Origin: Deltaproteobacteria bacterium 13_1_40CM_4_68_19
GTDB lineage: Bacteria > Myxococcota > Myxococcia > Myxococcales > 40CM-4-68-19
Length of the DNA: 50,541 bases
Direction of reading: 5' to 3'
Assembly: GCA_001918155.1 (NCBI GenBank)
Contig: MNFJ01000174.1
Span: 1 to 50,541, forward strand
Shown here: in pieces, positions 11,634 through 19,875 of the stretch
Position numbering within the stretch: position 1 is the stretch's first letter
How the letters are laid out: each line of letters starts with the position of its first letter
Translations under genes and position numbers: made by a program
Notes under the pieces: generated by a model
Told to the model about the DNA's origin: nothing
The model's input: the letters and a program-made list of their open reading frames with translations, nothing else
The model's database searches: none

Positions 11634-12101
11634 CTACTTGAGCTGCTCGGAGAGGTAGGTTCCGGCTCCGATCTGCTTGATCGTCTCCTGCTGGGTCTCC
11701 AGCCAGTCGACGTGCGCTTCTTCCTCGTGAAGGATGCGCTCGAGAAGGGTGCGGGTGCCGTTGTCGCCGGCGGTGCGGCAGGCTTCGATCCCCTCGTTGA
11801 GCCGTTTCACGGCGTCGTACTCGAGTTGCAGGTCGAGCTGGAACTGCTCGGGCACCGTCTGGCCGACGTTCACCTTGCCGTATCTCTGCAAGTTGGGCAT
11901 GCCCTCCAGGTAGAGGATGCGCTCGATCAACTCGTCGGCGTGCTTCATCTCCTCGATGCTTTCCTTGCGCACCCGCTCGTAGAGGCGGCCGTAGCCCCAG
12001 TGGTGGCAGAGGCGGGCGTGGAGGAAGTACTGGTTGACCGCGGTCAGCTCGGCCGTGAGGACGTCATTGAGCAGCGTGATGACCTGCTTGTCGCCTTTCA
12101 T
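11634..12101 (-). CDS. bfr: Bacterioferritin
   Basis: Heme-containing 24-mer iron-storage protein. The 155 residues match the family from end to end: [20 protein letters not shown] start, heme-ligand M52 (EEMKHAD) and all diiron ferroxidase ligands E18, E51, H54, E94, E127 and H130. GGAGG lies upstream of the ATG. It is the second gene of a bfd-bfr operon: the bfd stop is 12 bp upstream. Its 3' end nearly touches that of atpF. Expression is probably under Fur through the palindrome upstream of bfd (12341-12365). Confidence 0.97.
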   Translation of the reverse strand: MKGDKQVITLLNDVLTAELTAVNQYFLHARLCHHWGYGRLYERVRKESIEEMKHADELIERILYLEGMPNLQRYGKVNVGQTVPEQFQLDLQLEYDAVKRLNEGIEACRTAGDNGTRTLLERILHEEEAHVDWLETQQETIKQIGAGTYLSEQLK

Positions 12102-12113
12102 GCCCCCTCCGGC

Positions 12114-12332
12114 TCAGAGAGCGGCGGAAGCTAGCTCAGGCTCGCGACGGGAGCAATCGGCACAGTTGACGGTGCAGGCGCGCTGGATGCGCTGCTCGAT
12201 CGATCCCTTGCAGCACCCGCAGTCGCCGCCCGCGCCGCAAGCGCGGGAGACGTCCGCGAGGGAGTGCGCGCCATCGAGGATGGCGGCGTCGATCTCGCGA
12301 TCGGTCACGGACTGGCAGATGCAGAGGATCAT
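12114..12332 (-). CDS. bfd: Bacterioferritin-associated ferredoxin
   Basis: 72-residue [2Fe-2S] protein that binds bacterioferritin and reduces its core to release iron. The start MILCICQSVTDREIDAAILD gives the C-x-C half of the cluster motif and GDCGCCKGSIEQRI the second half, in the order typical of BFD domains. Extra C-terminal cysteines (CTVNCADC) are present; they could form a second metal site or be incidental. A longer frame upstream would run through the Fur palindrome and is rejected. It is first in the operon with bfr. Confidence 0.92.
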   Translation of the reverse strand: MILCICQSVTDREIDAAILDGAHSLADVSRACGAGGDCGCCKGSIEQRIQRACTVNCADCSRREPELASAAL

Positions 12333-12340
12333 CGCTTCGT

Positions 12341-12365
12341 GAAATTGAGAATGAGTCTCAATTTC
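12341..12365. promoter_or_regulatory. Fur-box-like palindrome upstream of bfd-bfr
   Basis: Perfect 10-bp arms GAAATTGAGA (12341-12350) and TCTCAATTTC (12356-12365) around a 5-bp centre. The inner 15 bases, TGAGAATGAGTCTCA, form a 7-1-7 site close to the Fur consensus TGATAATNATTATCA. It ends 8 bp from the bfd start and overlaps the predicted transcription start, the position expected for an iron-dependent repressor. AT-rich sequence here stands out from its GC-rich surroundings. Confidence 0.75.
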
Positions 12366-12372
12366 AGATAGG

Positions 12373-12401
12373 AGTGTATCGTCTGGACCGATGCGATGCA
12401 A
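12373..12401 (-). promoter_or_regulatory. Candidate promoter of bfd-bfr
   Basis: On the minus strand TTGCAT (12396-12401) and TACACT (12373-12378) are 17 bp apart. The predicted start of transcription falls at the edge of the Fur palindrome. The match to sigma-70 hexamers is only moderate (three of six at -35, four of six at -10). Confidence 0.4.
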
Positions 12402-12480
12402 GGCCCGCCGCACGGCCACGGCCACGTTCAGGTCAAACGTGGGCCGGGACGCTTGGCGGTCAACTGACCAGGCAGGCGCT

Positions 12481-13905
12481 CTAGGGACGGTACAGCGCCT
12501 CGTACTGCCCCGCCGCGCGGTCCCAGGAGTGGTCGCGCGCCATCGCCCGCTCTTGCGCTGCGCGCCAGGCGCGCTTGTCGCGCCAGAGCACGAGCGCCCG
12601 ATCGAGCGCTTCTAGCAGCGCGGTCGGGCTCTCCTGCTGGAAGCGGAAACCCCACCCCTGCGGTCCCTCGGAGATGCTGTCGTTGAGGCCTCCGACGGCG
12701 TGGACCAGGGGAAGCGTCCCGTAGCGCAGCGAGTAGAGCTGGTTCAGCCCGCACGGCTCGAACCGCGAGGGCATGACGAATACGTCGGCGCCCGCCTCGA
12801 TCCGGTGGGCCAGCCCGTCGTCGAAGCGGAGCTGCGCCGATACCCGGCCGGGATACCGGGTGGCGAGCGCCGCGAATTGCTCTTCCAGCGCCGCGTCGCC
12901 GGCCCCGAGATGGACGAGCTGGACCTTCCTCTCCATCATGCCCGGCACCGCCTCCGCGAGGACGTCGTACCCCTTCTGGTGCACCAGCCCACCGATGGTC
13001 GCGCAGACCATCGTCCCCGGCTCCTGGTCGAGACCGACCTCCTGCTGCAGCGCAGTCTTGCAGGCCGCCTTTCCCGAGAGGTCCTGCGCCGAGTACCGTT
13101 GCGGGATCAACGGATCCTTGTCCGGGCTCCAGCGCTCGTAATCGACGCCGTTCATGATCCCGGTCAGATCCGCCTGCCGGTGCCGCAGCAGCCCCTCGAG
13201 CCCGGCCCCGGTCTCCGTGCTCTGCACGATCTCGCGCGCGTAGGTGGGCGAGACGGTGGTCAGCTTCTCGGCGAAGACCAGGCCGGCCTTCATCAGATTG
13301 AGCTTTCCGTAGAACTCCAGCGCGTCGGGATTGAAGAGATCGACGGGGAGATCCAGCTCGCTCATCGCCTCGCGCGGGAACACTCCCTGGTACGCCAGGT
13401 TGTGGATGGTGAAGACGCATCGCGCCCGGATGGGCGAGGGCCGCCCGGCCCAGCCCCGCTTGACGATCAAGGGCACCAGCGCGCCCTGCCAATCGTGGGC
13501 ATGGATGGCGTTCGGGATGAAGTTCCACTGGCGGGCGGCCTCCAGCGAGCCGGCGCAGAGGAGCGCGTAGCGCTTGTGATTGTCGCGGTAATCCTTGCCG
13601 TTCTCGCCGTAGAGGTCCCGGCGGTCGTACCAGGGGTTTTGCAGGAAGAGGTAGCGCAGCCGCTCGGCCGGAGCGTGCACGTGGATGTGCGCCCCGGCGT
13701 TGAGATTCGGAAACTGCACTTCCACCCGGCGGCCCGTATCGCGCAGCCCGAACTGCTGGGCGTCGATCGACGCATAGCGGGGCAGGATCACCAGCACGTC
13801 GTGGCCGCGGCCCGCGAGCGCACGCGGCAGCGCGCCGATGACGTCGCCCAGCCCGCCGGTCTTGACGTATGGCGCCGCTTCCGAAGCGACGAAGAGGATC
13901 TTCAC
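12481..13905 (-). CDS. glgA: Glycogen synthase (ADP-glucose type)
   Basis: GT5 glucosyltransferase that adds glucose from ADP-glucose to alpha-1,4-glucan. 474 residues from GTG 13903-13905, with GGAGG 8 bases upstream. The N-terminus MKILFVASEAAPYVKTGGLG holds the ADP-glucose-binding KTGGL motif; the C-terminal GT-B domain has PSRFEPCGLNQLYSLRYG, the E-x7-E-type catalytic segment. The GTG overlaps the galT stop (GTGA). It is the last gene of the minus-strand operon glgC - GH57 - galT - glgA. Confidence 0.95.
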   Translation of the reverse strand: MKILFVASEAAPYVKTGGLGDVIGALPRALAGRGHDVLVILPRYASIDAQQFGLRDTGRRVEVQFPNLNAGAHIHVHAPAERLRYLFLQNPWYDRRDLYGENGKDYRDNHKRYALLCAGSLEAARQWNFIPNAIHAHDWQGALVPLIVKRGWAGRPSPIRARCVFTIHNLAYQGVFPREAMSELDLPVDLFNPDALEFYGKLNLMKAGLVFAEKLTTVSPTYAREIVQSTETGAGLEGLLRHRQADLTGIMNGVDYERWSPDKDPLIPQRYSAQDLSGKAACKTALQQEVGLDQEPGTMVCATIGGLVHQKGYDVLAEAVPGMMERKVQLVHLGAGDAALEEQFAALATRYPGRVSAQLRFDDGLAHRIEAGADVFVMPSRFEPCGLNQLYSLRYGTLPLVHAVGGLNDSISEGPQGWGFRFQQESPTALLEALDRALVLWRDKRAWRAAQERAMARDHSWDRAAGQYEALYRP

Positions 13906-14888
13906 GGAAAGACCTCCGTCTGCCGGAGGAAGCTCGCGGCCTCCTCCGGTGGCGTGGGATTGATGTAGCACCCGCTCGCCCACTCGAACCCGGCCTGCTG
14001 GGTCAGCACCGGCTTCACGTCGAGATGCCAGTGATAGAAGTCGTTTTCTGGGGTCCGCAGCGGCATCGTGTGCAGGAAGAGGTTGAAGGCAGGCTTCTCC
14101 AGGGCCACGTCGACCTTTCGCAAGATCGTCCGTAGCGCGTCGCCGATCGCGCCCAGCTCTTGTCCAATGGCCGACTGGAACGACGAGCGGTGCCCCCGCG
14201 GCAGGATCCACAGCTCGAAGGGGCTGCGCGCCGCCCACGGCGAAAGCGCCACGACCTGGTCGGACTCGAGCACGATGCGCTCCTTCTCCCGGACCTCCTG
14301 TGCAACGATGTCGCACCAGATGCAGCGTTCCTTCTCATCGAAGTGCCGCCGCGCCGCTCGCAGCTCCGTCTCCAACGTGTCGGGCACGAAGGGGAGCGCG
14401 ATCAGCTGCGAGTGGGCGTGCGAGAGTGTGGCCCCCGCGGACACGCCCTGGTTCTTGAAGGCGATCACGGACTTGAGGCGCCCGTCGCGGGAGAGGTCAG
14501 CCATCCGCTCCTGCCAGGCCCGCAGCACGCTTTCGAACTGATCGACGGATTGGTCCGCGAGGGTGGCGCGGTGGTCGCGCGTCTCGATCACCACCTCGTG
14601 CGCGCCGACGCCCGCCATGCCGTCGAAGATGCCCAGCCCCTCGCGCACGAGCTGGATCTCGGTGCGAAGCGCCGGATATCGGTTGGGAACCACGCGCAGC
14701 GACCATTCGCCGTTCTCCCGCCGCGACAACACCTCCGGCGGCGTCATCGCCTCGTTCCCTGGGCAAAATGGGCACACCCCGCCGTCGCTCTCCGGCATCG
14801 CGCGCAGAAATGCGCTCGGGCGCTCGGCCCGTTCGGGAGCAATGACGACCCATCGGCCCACGACCGGATCTCGACGAAGCTGGGGCAC
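13902..14888 (-). CDS. galT: Galactose-1-phosphate uridylyltransferase family protein
   Basis: HIT-superfamily nucleotidyltransferase, 328 residues from GTG 14886-14888. The start (PQLRRDPVVGRWVVIAPERA) and the zinc pair C39-PF-C42 are typical. The active-site motif is H157-A-H159-SQ instead of the HPH of Leloir GalT, and C189-IW-C192 gives a second metal-type pair. It could transfer UMP between glucose-1-P and galactose-1-P, or act on ADP-glucose, as some GalT-like enzymes do. Lying inside a glycogen operon with no galK or galE nearby, an ADP-glucose or glucose-1-P role is plausible (inference). The gene symbol reflects family, not proven substrate. Confidence 0.85.
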   Translation of the reverse strand: MPQLRRDPVVGRWVVIAPERAERPSAFLRAMPESDGGVCPFCPGNEAMTPPEVLSRRENGEWSLRVVPNRYPALRTEIQLVREGLGIFDGMAGVGAHEVVIETRDHRATLADQSVDQFESVLRAWQERMADLSRDGRLKSVIAFKNQGVSAGATLSHAHSQLIALPFVPDTLETELRAARRHFDEKERCIWCDIVAQEVREKERIVLESDQVVALSPWAARSPFELWILPRGHRSSFQSAIGQELGAIGDALRTILRKVDVALEKPAFNLFLHTMPLRTPENDFYHWHLDVKPVLTQQAGFEWASGCYINPTPPEEAASFLRQTEVFP

Positions 14889-14913
14889 GTGGGGAGCAAT
14901 CTAGCAAAAGACC

Positions 14914-17025
14914 TCACACGTGCCAGTTCGCCGGCTCGAAACTCTGGTCCGGCACCGTCAGCTCCAGCTCGCCGTAGCGAGGAAGGCGGTCTACTTCGAC
15001 CGCGTTGCGCATCAGCCGGAGCAGCATGCCGGCGCGCTCGCCGGCGGACAGCCCGAGAGCGCTGACCGCGACCGCGAGCTCCACGATGTCTCCCGCGCGT
15101 CCGGAACCGCACTTCACTCCCCGCTCGTCGAGCACCGCCGTTTCGGCGCCGCCCGGATCGACTCGCATGCGCAGCGTGCGCTCGTCCTTGCCGCGCATGA
15201 TCAGGATCCGCAGCTCGCCCGAGGTATCCGCCCCGTGTGTGGGGTCGAGTCGCACGTACAGGTCGGTGAGCGAGAAGCCATACCAGAGCTGCGAGAAGGC
15301 CCCGCTGCCTTGGTACATCGCGCTTCCGCCTGCCCTTCCGGGCCGGTAGAACCCCGCTCCGTTCCACTCGAAATAGCTGCGCGAGTACCCGTCGATCAGC
15401 GGGCGGATGAGGCGGCGCGGGACCAGCGAGATCGCCCCCGCCTGCGACTTGTCCTTGTACGGCGCGATGATCGGGCGGGCCAGGCGCTCCGGAGGCGCCA
15501 TGCCGATGTGGCGGAAGACCTGTTCCACGTTGCGGCGGAAGAGCGCGTCGAACTCGGGTGCGTTCTCGGTGGTGAAGTCGTCGCCGTACCACCAGAACCA
15601 GTCGCTTCCCTCCGCCGCGAGCGCCGCCTCGTAGGCCTTCTCGAAGACCTCCGGCGGGCGCTCCGGCCGTGCCCGCTCGAGCGCGGTCCGGGCCTGCCCC
15701 AGCAGCGTCCAGGCCTGGTTGTCCTCCGCATGGCCGATCCAGACCCGGAAGTTGGAATCGATCCAGCTGCCGGAATGGATCTTCGCGATCCGACCCTGGG
15801 GCGGCCGGATCGCGATCTCGTCGCGCGGCAGCACGGCGCTCAGCTTGTCATCGAACGAACCGTAGAGCGCGTCGAGGAACCGCTCGCCGGAGCCGGGATA
15901 GTGTTCCCACGGGTTCTCGCCATCGAGGGCGATGGTGAGGGTCGCGTCCTCCTCCGCAGCCGCGATCCGCGCGCGCAGGTCCTTCGCGGCCTCGTGCGCC
16001 TCCATCTTCGCGTACCGGAATCCCACCCGGTCGCTCAGCTCGCGATCGCGGAAGAACACCGCCACCTCGCCGCACATCCAAGGCTTGTGATGCAGCGGCT
16101 TTTCCGCCGGCTTCTCCAGCTCGCTGCGCTCGAGGTTTCCCTGGTCGGTCGCGCACCAGCGGACTCCTTCCGAGCCGAGGATCTGCAGCACCTCCGGCGA
16201 GACCGCTCCTTCGCTCGGCCACATCCCCGCGGGCCGGACGCCGAAGTCGCGCTCGGTGCGGGAAAGCCCCCGCCGGATCTGCTCGCGAGCATCCTGCGGA
16301 AAGTGGAACCGCGGAGGGAGCGCGGCGTCCGGCATCGCCCGGCGCGCCGAATCGCTGTCCACCAGAAGCGGCAGGATGGGGTGGAACATCGGCGAGCAGG
16401 TGATCTCGACGCTCCCGCGCGCGGCCAGCGCTCTCCAGCGCGGGACGATGCCGGCGGCGATCTTCCGGGAGACGTCGAGCAGCTGCGTCTTCTCAGCCTC
16501 GGTGAACCCCCGTTCCTTGCGCACCAGCTCGGCGACGAGCCGGTGCTCGCGACGCGCGGCGAAGCCCATCCAGGCGAGCATGAAGTGGACCTGCAGGTCG
16601 ATCAGCTCGTGCGTGGAGAACCCTTCCTGGGCGCGGAGCAGATCGACCCTTGCCATCTCGGTGCCGCGCTTCGCCAGCAGCTCGCGGTAGCGGGGCACAG
16701 GCTTGACCCAGACCTCCCAATCGACGGAGAAGTCCTGGCGCAAGAGGTGGGCCCGCTCGGCGTCGGTGAGCGAGTCCACCGGCTTGCGGGCGATCTCCTC
16801 GTCTCTGTCGACGGCGCTTCCCGAAGCGTACGCCTCCAGCTGGAGCAGGAGCGAGGGCGCCCAGTTCGCGACCGCGCGGGCCCGCTCCTTCCGCTCCAGC
16901 GCCGCCGCCATGTCGTTGTAGGCGCGGGTCGCGTGCAGCCGGACCCAGGGAAGGATCGGCTGCCCGGAGACCGGGTCGCGGTACTCGGGCTGGTGCAGGT
17001 GCCAGAGGAGGACGACGCGCGCCAA
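14914..17025 (-). CDS. Glycoside hydrolase family 57 protein
   Basis: GH57 retaining alpha-glucan enzyme (amylase, branching or 4-alpha-glucanotransferase type), about 703 residues. Family motifs in order: HLHQPEYRDP at the N-terminus, CSPMFHPILPLL, GMWPSEGAVS (probable nucleophile Glu) and ALDGENPWEHY (acid/base Asp). The region WFWWYGDDF and a C-terminal beta-rich part complete the long form of the family. TTG 17023-17025 with GAGG upstream is the most likely start; a start just before it would overlap the glgC stop. It sits between glgC and galT, so glycogen remodelling is likely. The exact reaction cannot be told from sequence alone. Confidence 0.88.
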   Translation of the reverse strand: MARVVLLWHLHQPEYRDPVSGQPILPWVRLHATRAYNDMAAALERKERARAVANWAPSLLLQLEAYASGSAVDRDEEIARKPVDSLTDAERAHLLRQDFSVDWEVWVKPVPRYRELLAKRGTEMARVDLLRAQEGFSTHELIDLQVHFMLAWMGFAARREHRLVAELVRKERGFTEAEKTQLLDVSRKIAAGIVPRWRALAARGSVEITCSPMFHPILPLLVDSDSARRAMPDAALPPRFHFPQDAREQIRRGLSRTERDFGVRPAGMWPSEGAVSPEVLQILGSEGVRWCATDQGNLERSELEKPAEKPLHHKPWMCGEVAVFFRDRELSDRVGFRYAKMEAHEAAKDLRARIAAAEEDATLTIALDGENPWEHYPGSGERFLDALYGSFDDKLSAVLPRDEIAIRPPQGRIAKIHSGSWIDSNFRVWIGHAEDNQAWTLLGQARTALERARPERPPEVFEKAYEAALAAEGSDWFWWYGDDFTTENAPEFDALFRRNVEQVFRHIGMAPPERLARPIIAPYKDKSQAGAISLVPRRLIRPLIDGYSRSYFEWNGAGFYRPGRAGGSAMYQGSGAFSQLWYGFSLTDLYVRLDPTHGADTSGELRILIMRGKDERTLRMRVDPGGAETAVLDERGVKCGSGRAGDIVELAVAVSALGLSAGERAGMLLRLMRNAVEVDRLPRYGELELTVPDQSFEPANWHV

Positions 17026-17036
17026 GGACGCCTCGT

Positions 17037-18275
17037 TCAGGCCGAAAGCCGCATCCCTTTGGGAACGATCACGATCCCCTTCGGGCTGACGAAGAAGCGC
17101 CGCTTGTCCTCGTCGGGATCGTACCCGATGTGCAGTCCGGCGGGGATGTCCACGTTCTTGTCGATGATCGCGCGGCGGATGCGGGCGTGCCGGCCGACCC
17201 GAACGCGCTCGAAGAGGATGCTCTCCTCGACGTCGGCGTAGGAGTTCACCCGCACGTTCGGAGAGAGCACCGAGCGATCGACACGGCCGCCTGAGATGAT
17301 GCAGCCCTCCGACACCAGCGAGTCGGTGGCGCGGCCCACGCGCTTCTCCTCCTCGTTCGCGAAGACGAACTTGGCCGGAGCGGCGGTGTGGGCCGGGGCG
17401 GTGTAGATGGGCCAGCGGGCGTTGTAGAGGGAGAGCTTGGGATCGACCGCGACGAGGTCCATGTTGCAATCGTAATAGGTGTCGAGATCGCCGACGTCGC
17501 GCCAGTAGCCCACCTCCGCCGGCAACTGTCCGGGCACCTTGTTGGTGGCGAAGTCGTAGACGGCCACCAGGGTGCGCTTGTGCATCTCGGTGATGATCGA
17601 CTTGCCGAAATCGTGCGCCGAGTCCTTCCCCGCGTCCTGCACGATCTCGCGGACCAGCGCCTCGGTGGTGAAGAGGTAGTTGCCCATCGAGACCAGGGCG
17701 GAGCGCGGGTTTCCGCTCATCGGTTTCGGCTTCTTCGGCTTCTCCTGGAAGTCGATCATCCGCCCCTGGTCGTCCGCGGTGATGACGCCGAACGAGCTCG
17801 CTTCCTCGATGGGCATGGGGATGGCGGCGACCGTGCAGTCCGCCTTCTGCGCGACGTGGAACTCGAGCATCTGCCGCACGTCCATGCGGTAGATGTGGTC
17901 CGCGCCGAAGACGAAGACGTGATCCGGCTCCTCGTCGGTGACGAGGTTCAGGTTCTGGTAGATGGCGTCGGCCGAGCCTTTGTACCACTCGGGCCCGGTG
18001 CGCTGTTGCGCCGGGACGCTCTCCACGAACTGCCCCAGCATCGGGCTGAGCCGCCAGCCCCGGGAGATGTGCGTGTTCAGCGACTCCGACTTGTACTGCG
18101 TGAGCACCTTCATGCGCAGCACTCCGGAGTTCGCGAAGTTCGAGAGCACGAAATCGATGATGCGGTATCGCCCCCCGAACGTGACGGCCGGCTTGGACCG
18201 TTCCTGGGTGAGGGGAGCAAGGCGGCGGCCTTCACCGCCGGCGAGGATCATGGCGAGGGTTTTTCCGACGGACAT
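17037..18275 (-). CDS. glgC: Glucose-1-phosphate adenylyltransferase
   Basis: Makes ADP-glucose from ATP and glucose-1-phosphate, the committed step of bacterial glycogen synthesis. 412 residues from ATG 18273-18275: [20 protein letters not shown] with [20 protein letters not shown] is the nucleotide-binding start, with DHIYRMD for metal binding and VISEG-like [12 protein letters not shown] in the C-terminal left-handed beta-helix. The usual glucose-1-P segment GIIEFQEKP appears as [12 protein letters not shown]. It is the first gene of the glg operon; 55 bp separate it from the adenosine deaminase gene on the same strand. Confidence 0.96.
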   Translation of the reverse strand: MSVGKTLAMILAGGEGRRLAPLTQERSKPAVTFGGRYRIIDFVLSNFANSGVLRMKVLTQYKSESLNTHISRGWRLSPMLGQFVESVPAQQRTGPEWYKGSADAIYQNLNLVTDEEPDHVFVFGADHIYRMDVRQMLEFHVAQKADCTVAAIPMPIEEASSFGVITADDQGRMIDFQEKPKKPKPMSGNPRSALVSMGNYLFTTEALVREIVQDAGKDSAHDFGKSIITEMHKRTLVAVYDFATNKVPGQLPAEVGYWRDVGDLDTYYDCNMDLVAVDPKLSLYNARWPIYTAPAHTAAPAKFVFANEEEKRVGRATDSLVSEGCIISGGRVDRSVLSPNVRVNSYADVEESILFERVRVGRHARIRRAIIDKNVDIPAGLHIGYDPDEDKRRFFVSPKGIVIVPKGMRLSA

Positions 18276-18330
18276 GCGCGCGACGGTAGACCCCCGCGCG
18301 AAATGCTGCAATGGCGCCGCGCTCGGCTGT

Positions 18331-19470
18331 TCAGCTTCCGGAGACCCGCTTGGATACAGGGGGCTTCGAGGGCTCCGGTTTCGCGGCGGTGCTCTTCTTC
18401 GGAACCCCGTTCCGATCCGCGAACTGGCGGATGATCTCGTCCATCTCGTTCTGCGCCTTGCGCACCAGCTGGGCGCGGTCATGGAAGGTGAGGAACGCGC
18501 TCTTGAAGCCGGCCACCAGGATGTTGCGGATGTCGTTCGCGGTCAGCCCGAATTGCCTGGAGACGATCGACAGCTCCTTGGTCACGCTGGTGTCGGTGAT
18601 CAGCCGGTTGTCGGTATTGATCGTCACCCGGATGCCGAAGTCCAGGTAGAACTTGAACGGGTGCGACGCCATGTCCGCGACGGCGCCGGTCTGGACGTTG
18701 CTGGAGGGGCAGCATTCGATCGGAATGCGGTGGTCGTTCACGTAATTGAGGAGATCGCCGTCCTCGCGCAGCCGGACGCCATGCCCGATGCGGTGCGCTC
18801 CGCAGTAGTGCAGCGCCTGTGCGATGGAGGGCGGGCCATACGCCTCGCCGGCGTGGACGGTGCAGTTGATGTTGTTGTTCAGGATGAGCTGAAACGCGTC
18901 CTGATGGTCCTTGGCGGGATTCCCGTGCTCGGCGCCGGCGAGATCGAAACCGAGCACTCCTCGGTTCTTGTACGCGACGGAGAGCTCGGCGAGCCGCAGC
19001 GAGGTGTCCGGGCTCATGTTGCGGATGCCACAGACCAGCACCCCCGCGAGGATGCCCGTCTCCCGCGTCGCGGCGCGCAGGCCCTCGAGGACCGCCTCGA
19101 CCACCACGGTCGGTTTCAGCCCTTTCTGCAGATGCAGCACCGGCGCGTAGCGCACCTCGATGAGCTTGCAGTTCTCCGCGGCAGCGTCGCTGGCCAGCTC
19201 GTAGGCGGCGCGATAGAGCGAGTCCTCGGTCTGCAGGACGCTGAGCGTGATGTCGAAGCCCTTCAGATACTCCTCGAGGCTCCCGTGCCGCTGGCCGATC
19301 TTCATCGACTTCGCGAGCCCGTCCTCGCTGTCGGCGGGAAGCCTGATGCCCTGCTGCTCGGCCAGCTCGAGCATGGTTCGCAGCCGCAGCGACCCGTCGA
19401 GATGGCAGTGCAGGTCGGTCTTCGGGAGCGCGTGAAGCAGATCGTCGGTGACGGGGACGTCGGGGATCAT
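18331..19470 (-). CDS. add: Adenosine deaminase
   Basis: Zinc enzyme converting adenosine to inosine. 379 residues with [10 protein letters not shown] (zinc ligands H21, H23), H206-AGE (H206 zinc ligand, E209 proton shuttle), IGHG (H230) and NTDNRL (D287 zinc ligand). The second Asp of the usual TDD pair is Asn288, a form also known in other bacterial adenosine deaminases. The C-terminus has a Lys/Pro/Ser-rich tail of about 25 residues that looks disordered. It may be co-transcribed with the glg operon downstream. Confidence 0.93.
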   Translation of the reverse strand: MIPDVPVTDDLLHALPKTDLHCHLDGSLRLRTMLELAEQQGIRLPADSEDGLAKSMKIGQRHGSLEEYLKGFDITLSVLQTEDSLYRAAYELASDAAAENCKLIEVRYAPVLHLQKGLKPTVVVEAVLEGLRAATRETGILAGVLVCGIRNMSPDTSLRLAELSVAYKNRGVLGFDLAGAEHGNPAKDHQDAFQLILNNNINCTVHAGEAYGPPSIAQALHYCGAHRIGHGVRLREDGDLLNYVNDHRIPIECCPSSNVQTGAVADMASHPFKFYLDFGIRVTINTDNRLITDTSVTKELSIVSRQFGLTANDIRNILVAGFKSAFLTFHDRAQLVRKAQNEMDEIIRQFADRNGVPKKSTAAKPEPSKPPVSKRVSGS

Positions 19471-19522
19471 CCTCTGACGGATCTAACGCATCTGCAGGGC
19501 CGGATCACGCTATCTTCCCGCC

Positions 19523-19843
19523 ATGACCTGGCTCGCGCTGAAGCTGTCGTCGTGGTTGATCCACGCACTGGTGGTGATGGTGTCGGTGGCGGCGGTATCG
19601 AAGGAAAACCCCAAGAACACGCTGCCGCGCGCGCTGCTGGTCACTTTCCTCGTCGCGGTGTTGGTGACGCCGTTCGCCTGGTTCTGGTTCCTGCTGGTGC
19701 CCGGGATCATCGCCTTGGTGGCCTGGTTCCTCGTTTACACCGTCGCGTACGACATCGGATTCGGACAGGCGTTCGCCGCGGGCCTGGTCCAGGTCGCGCT
19801 GGGACTGTTCGTGGACTACCTGCTGCCGCCGCGCATGTGGTAG
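19523..19843 (+). CDS. Small membrane protein
   Basis: Not recognised. A 106-residue, strongly hydrophobic protein with three to four membrane segments: LIHALVVMVSVAAVS, ALLVTFLVAVLVTPFAWFWF, LLVPGIIALVAWFLVYTVA and the C-terminal FAAGLVQVALGLFVDYLL. A single charged loop, KENPKNTLPR, follows the first helix. Divergent from add (52 bp) and convergent with the helicase gene, with a strong hairpin between. The coding call rests on the amino-acid pattern. Confidence 0.6.
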   Translation: MTWLALKLSSWLIHALVVMVSVAAVSKENPKNTLPRALLVTFLVAVLVTPFAWFWFLLVPGIIALVAWFLVYTVAYDIGFGQAFAAGLVQVALGLFVDYLLPPRMW

Positions 19844-19848
19844 CGTCG

Positions 19849-19863
19849 GCCGCCGAAGGCGGC
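19849..19863. terminator. Hairpin between convergent genes (GCCGCC-GAA-GGCGGC)
   Basis: Perfect 6-bp stem with a GAA (TTC on the other strand) triloop, between the stops at 19841 (+) and 19876 (-). The same core with similar flanks occurs at 49575-49589. It probably acts as a two-way terminator, though no T-run is present. Confidence 0.5.
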
Positions 19864-19875
19864 TCAGGCAGTTCA

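Noticed and set aside
12391-12615. Plus-strand frame next to the Fur palindrome
   Set aside because: Overlaps the glgA 3' end and the bfd promoter; no motif and no ribosome site.
18331-19470. Asp to Asn at the second position of the TDD motif in adenosine deaminase as a sign of inactivity
   Set aside because: TDN-type motifs are known in other bacterial adenosine deaminases and all zinc ligands are present.
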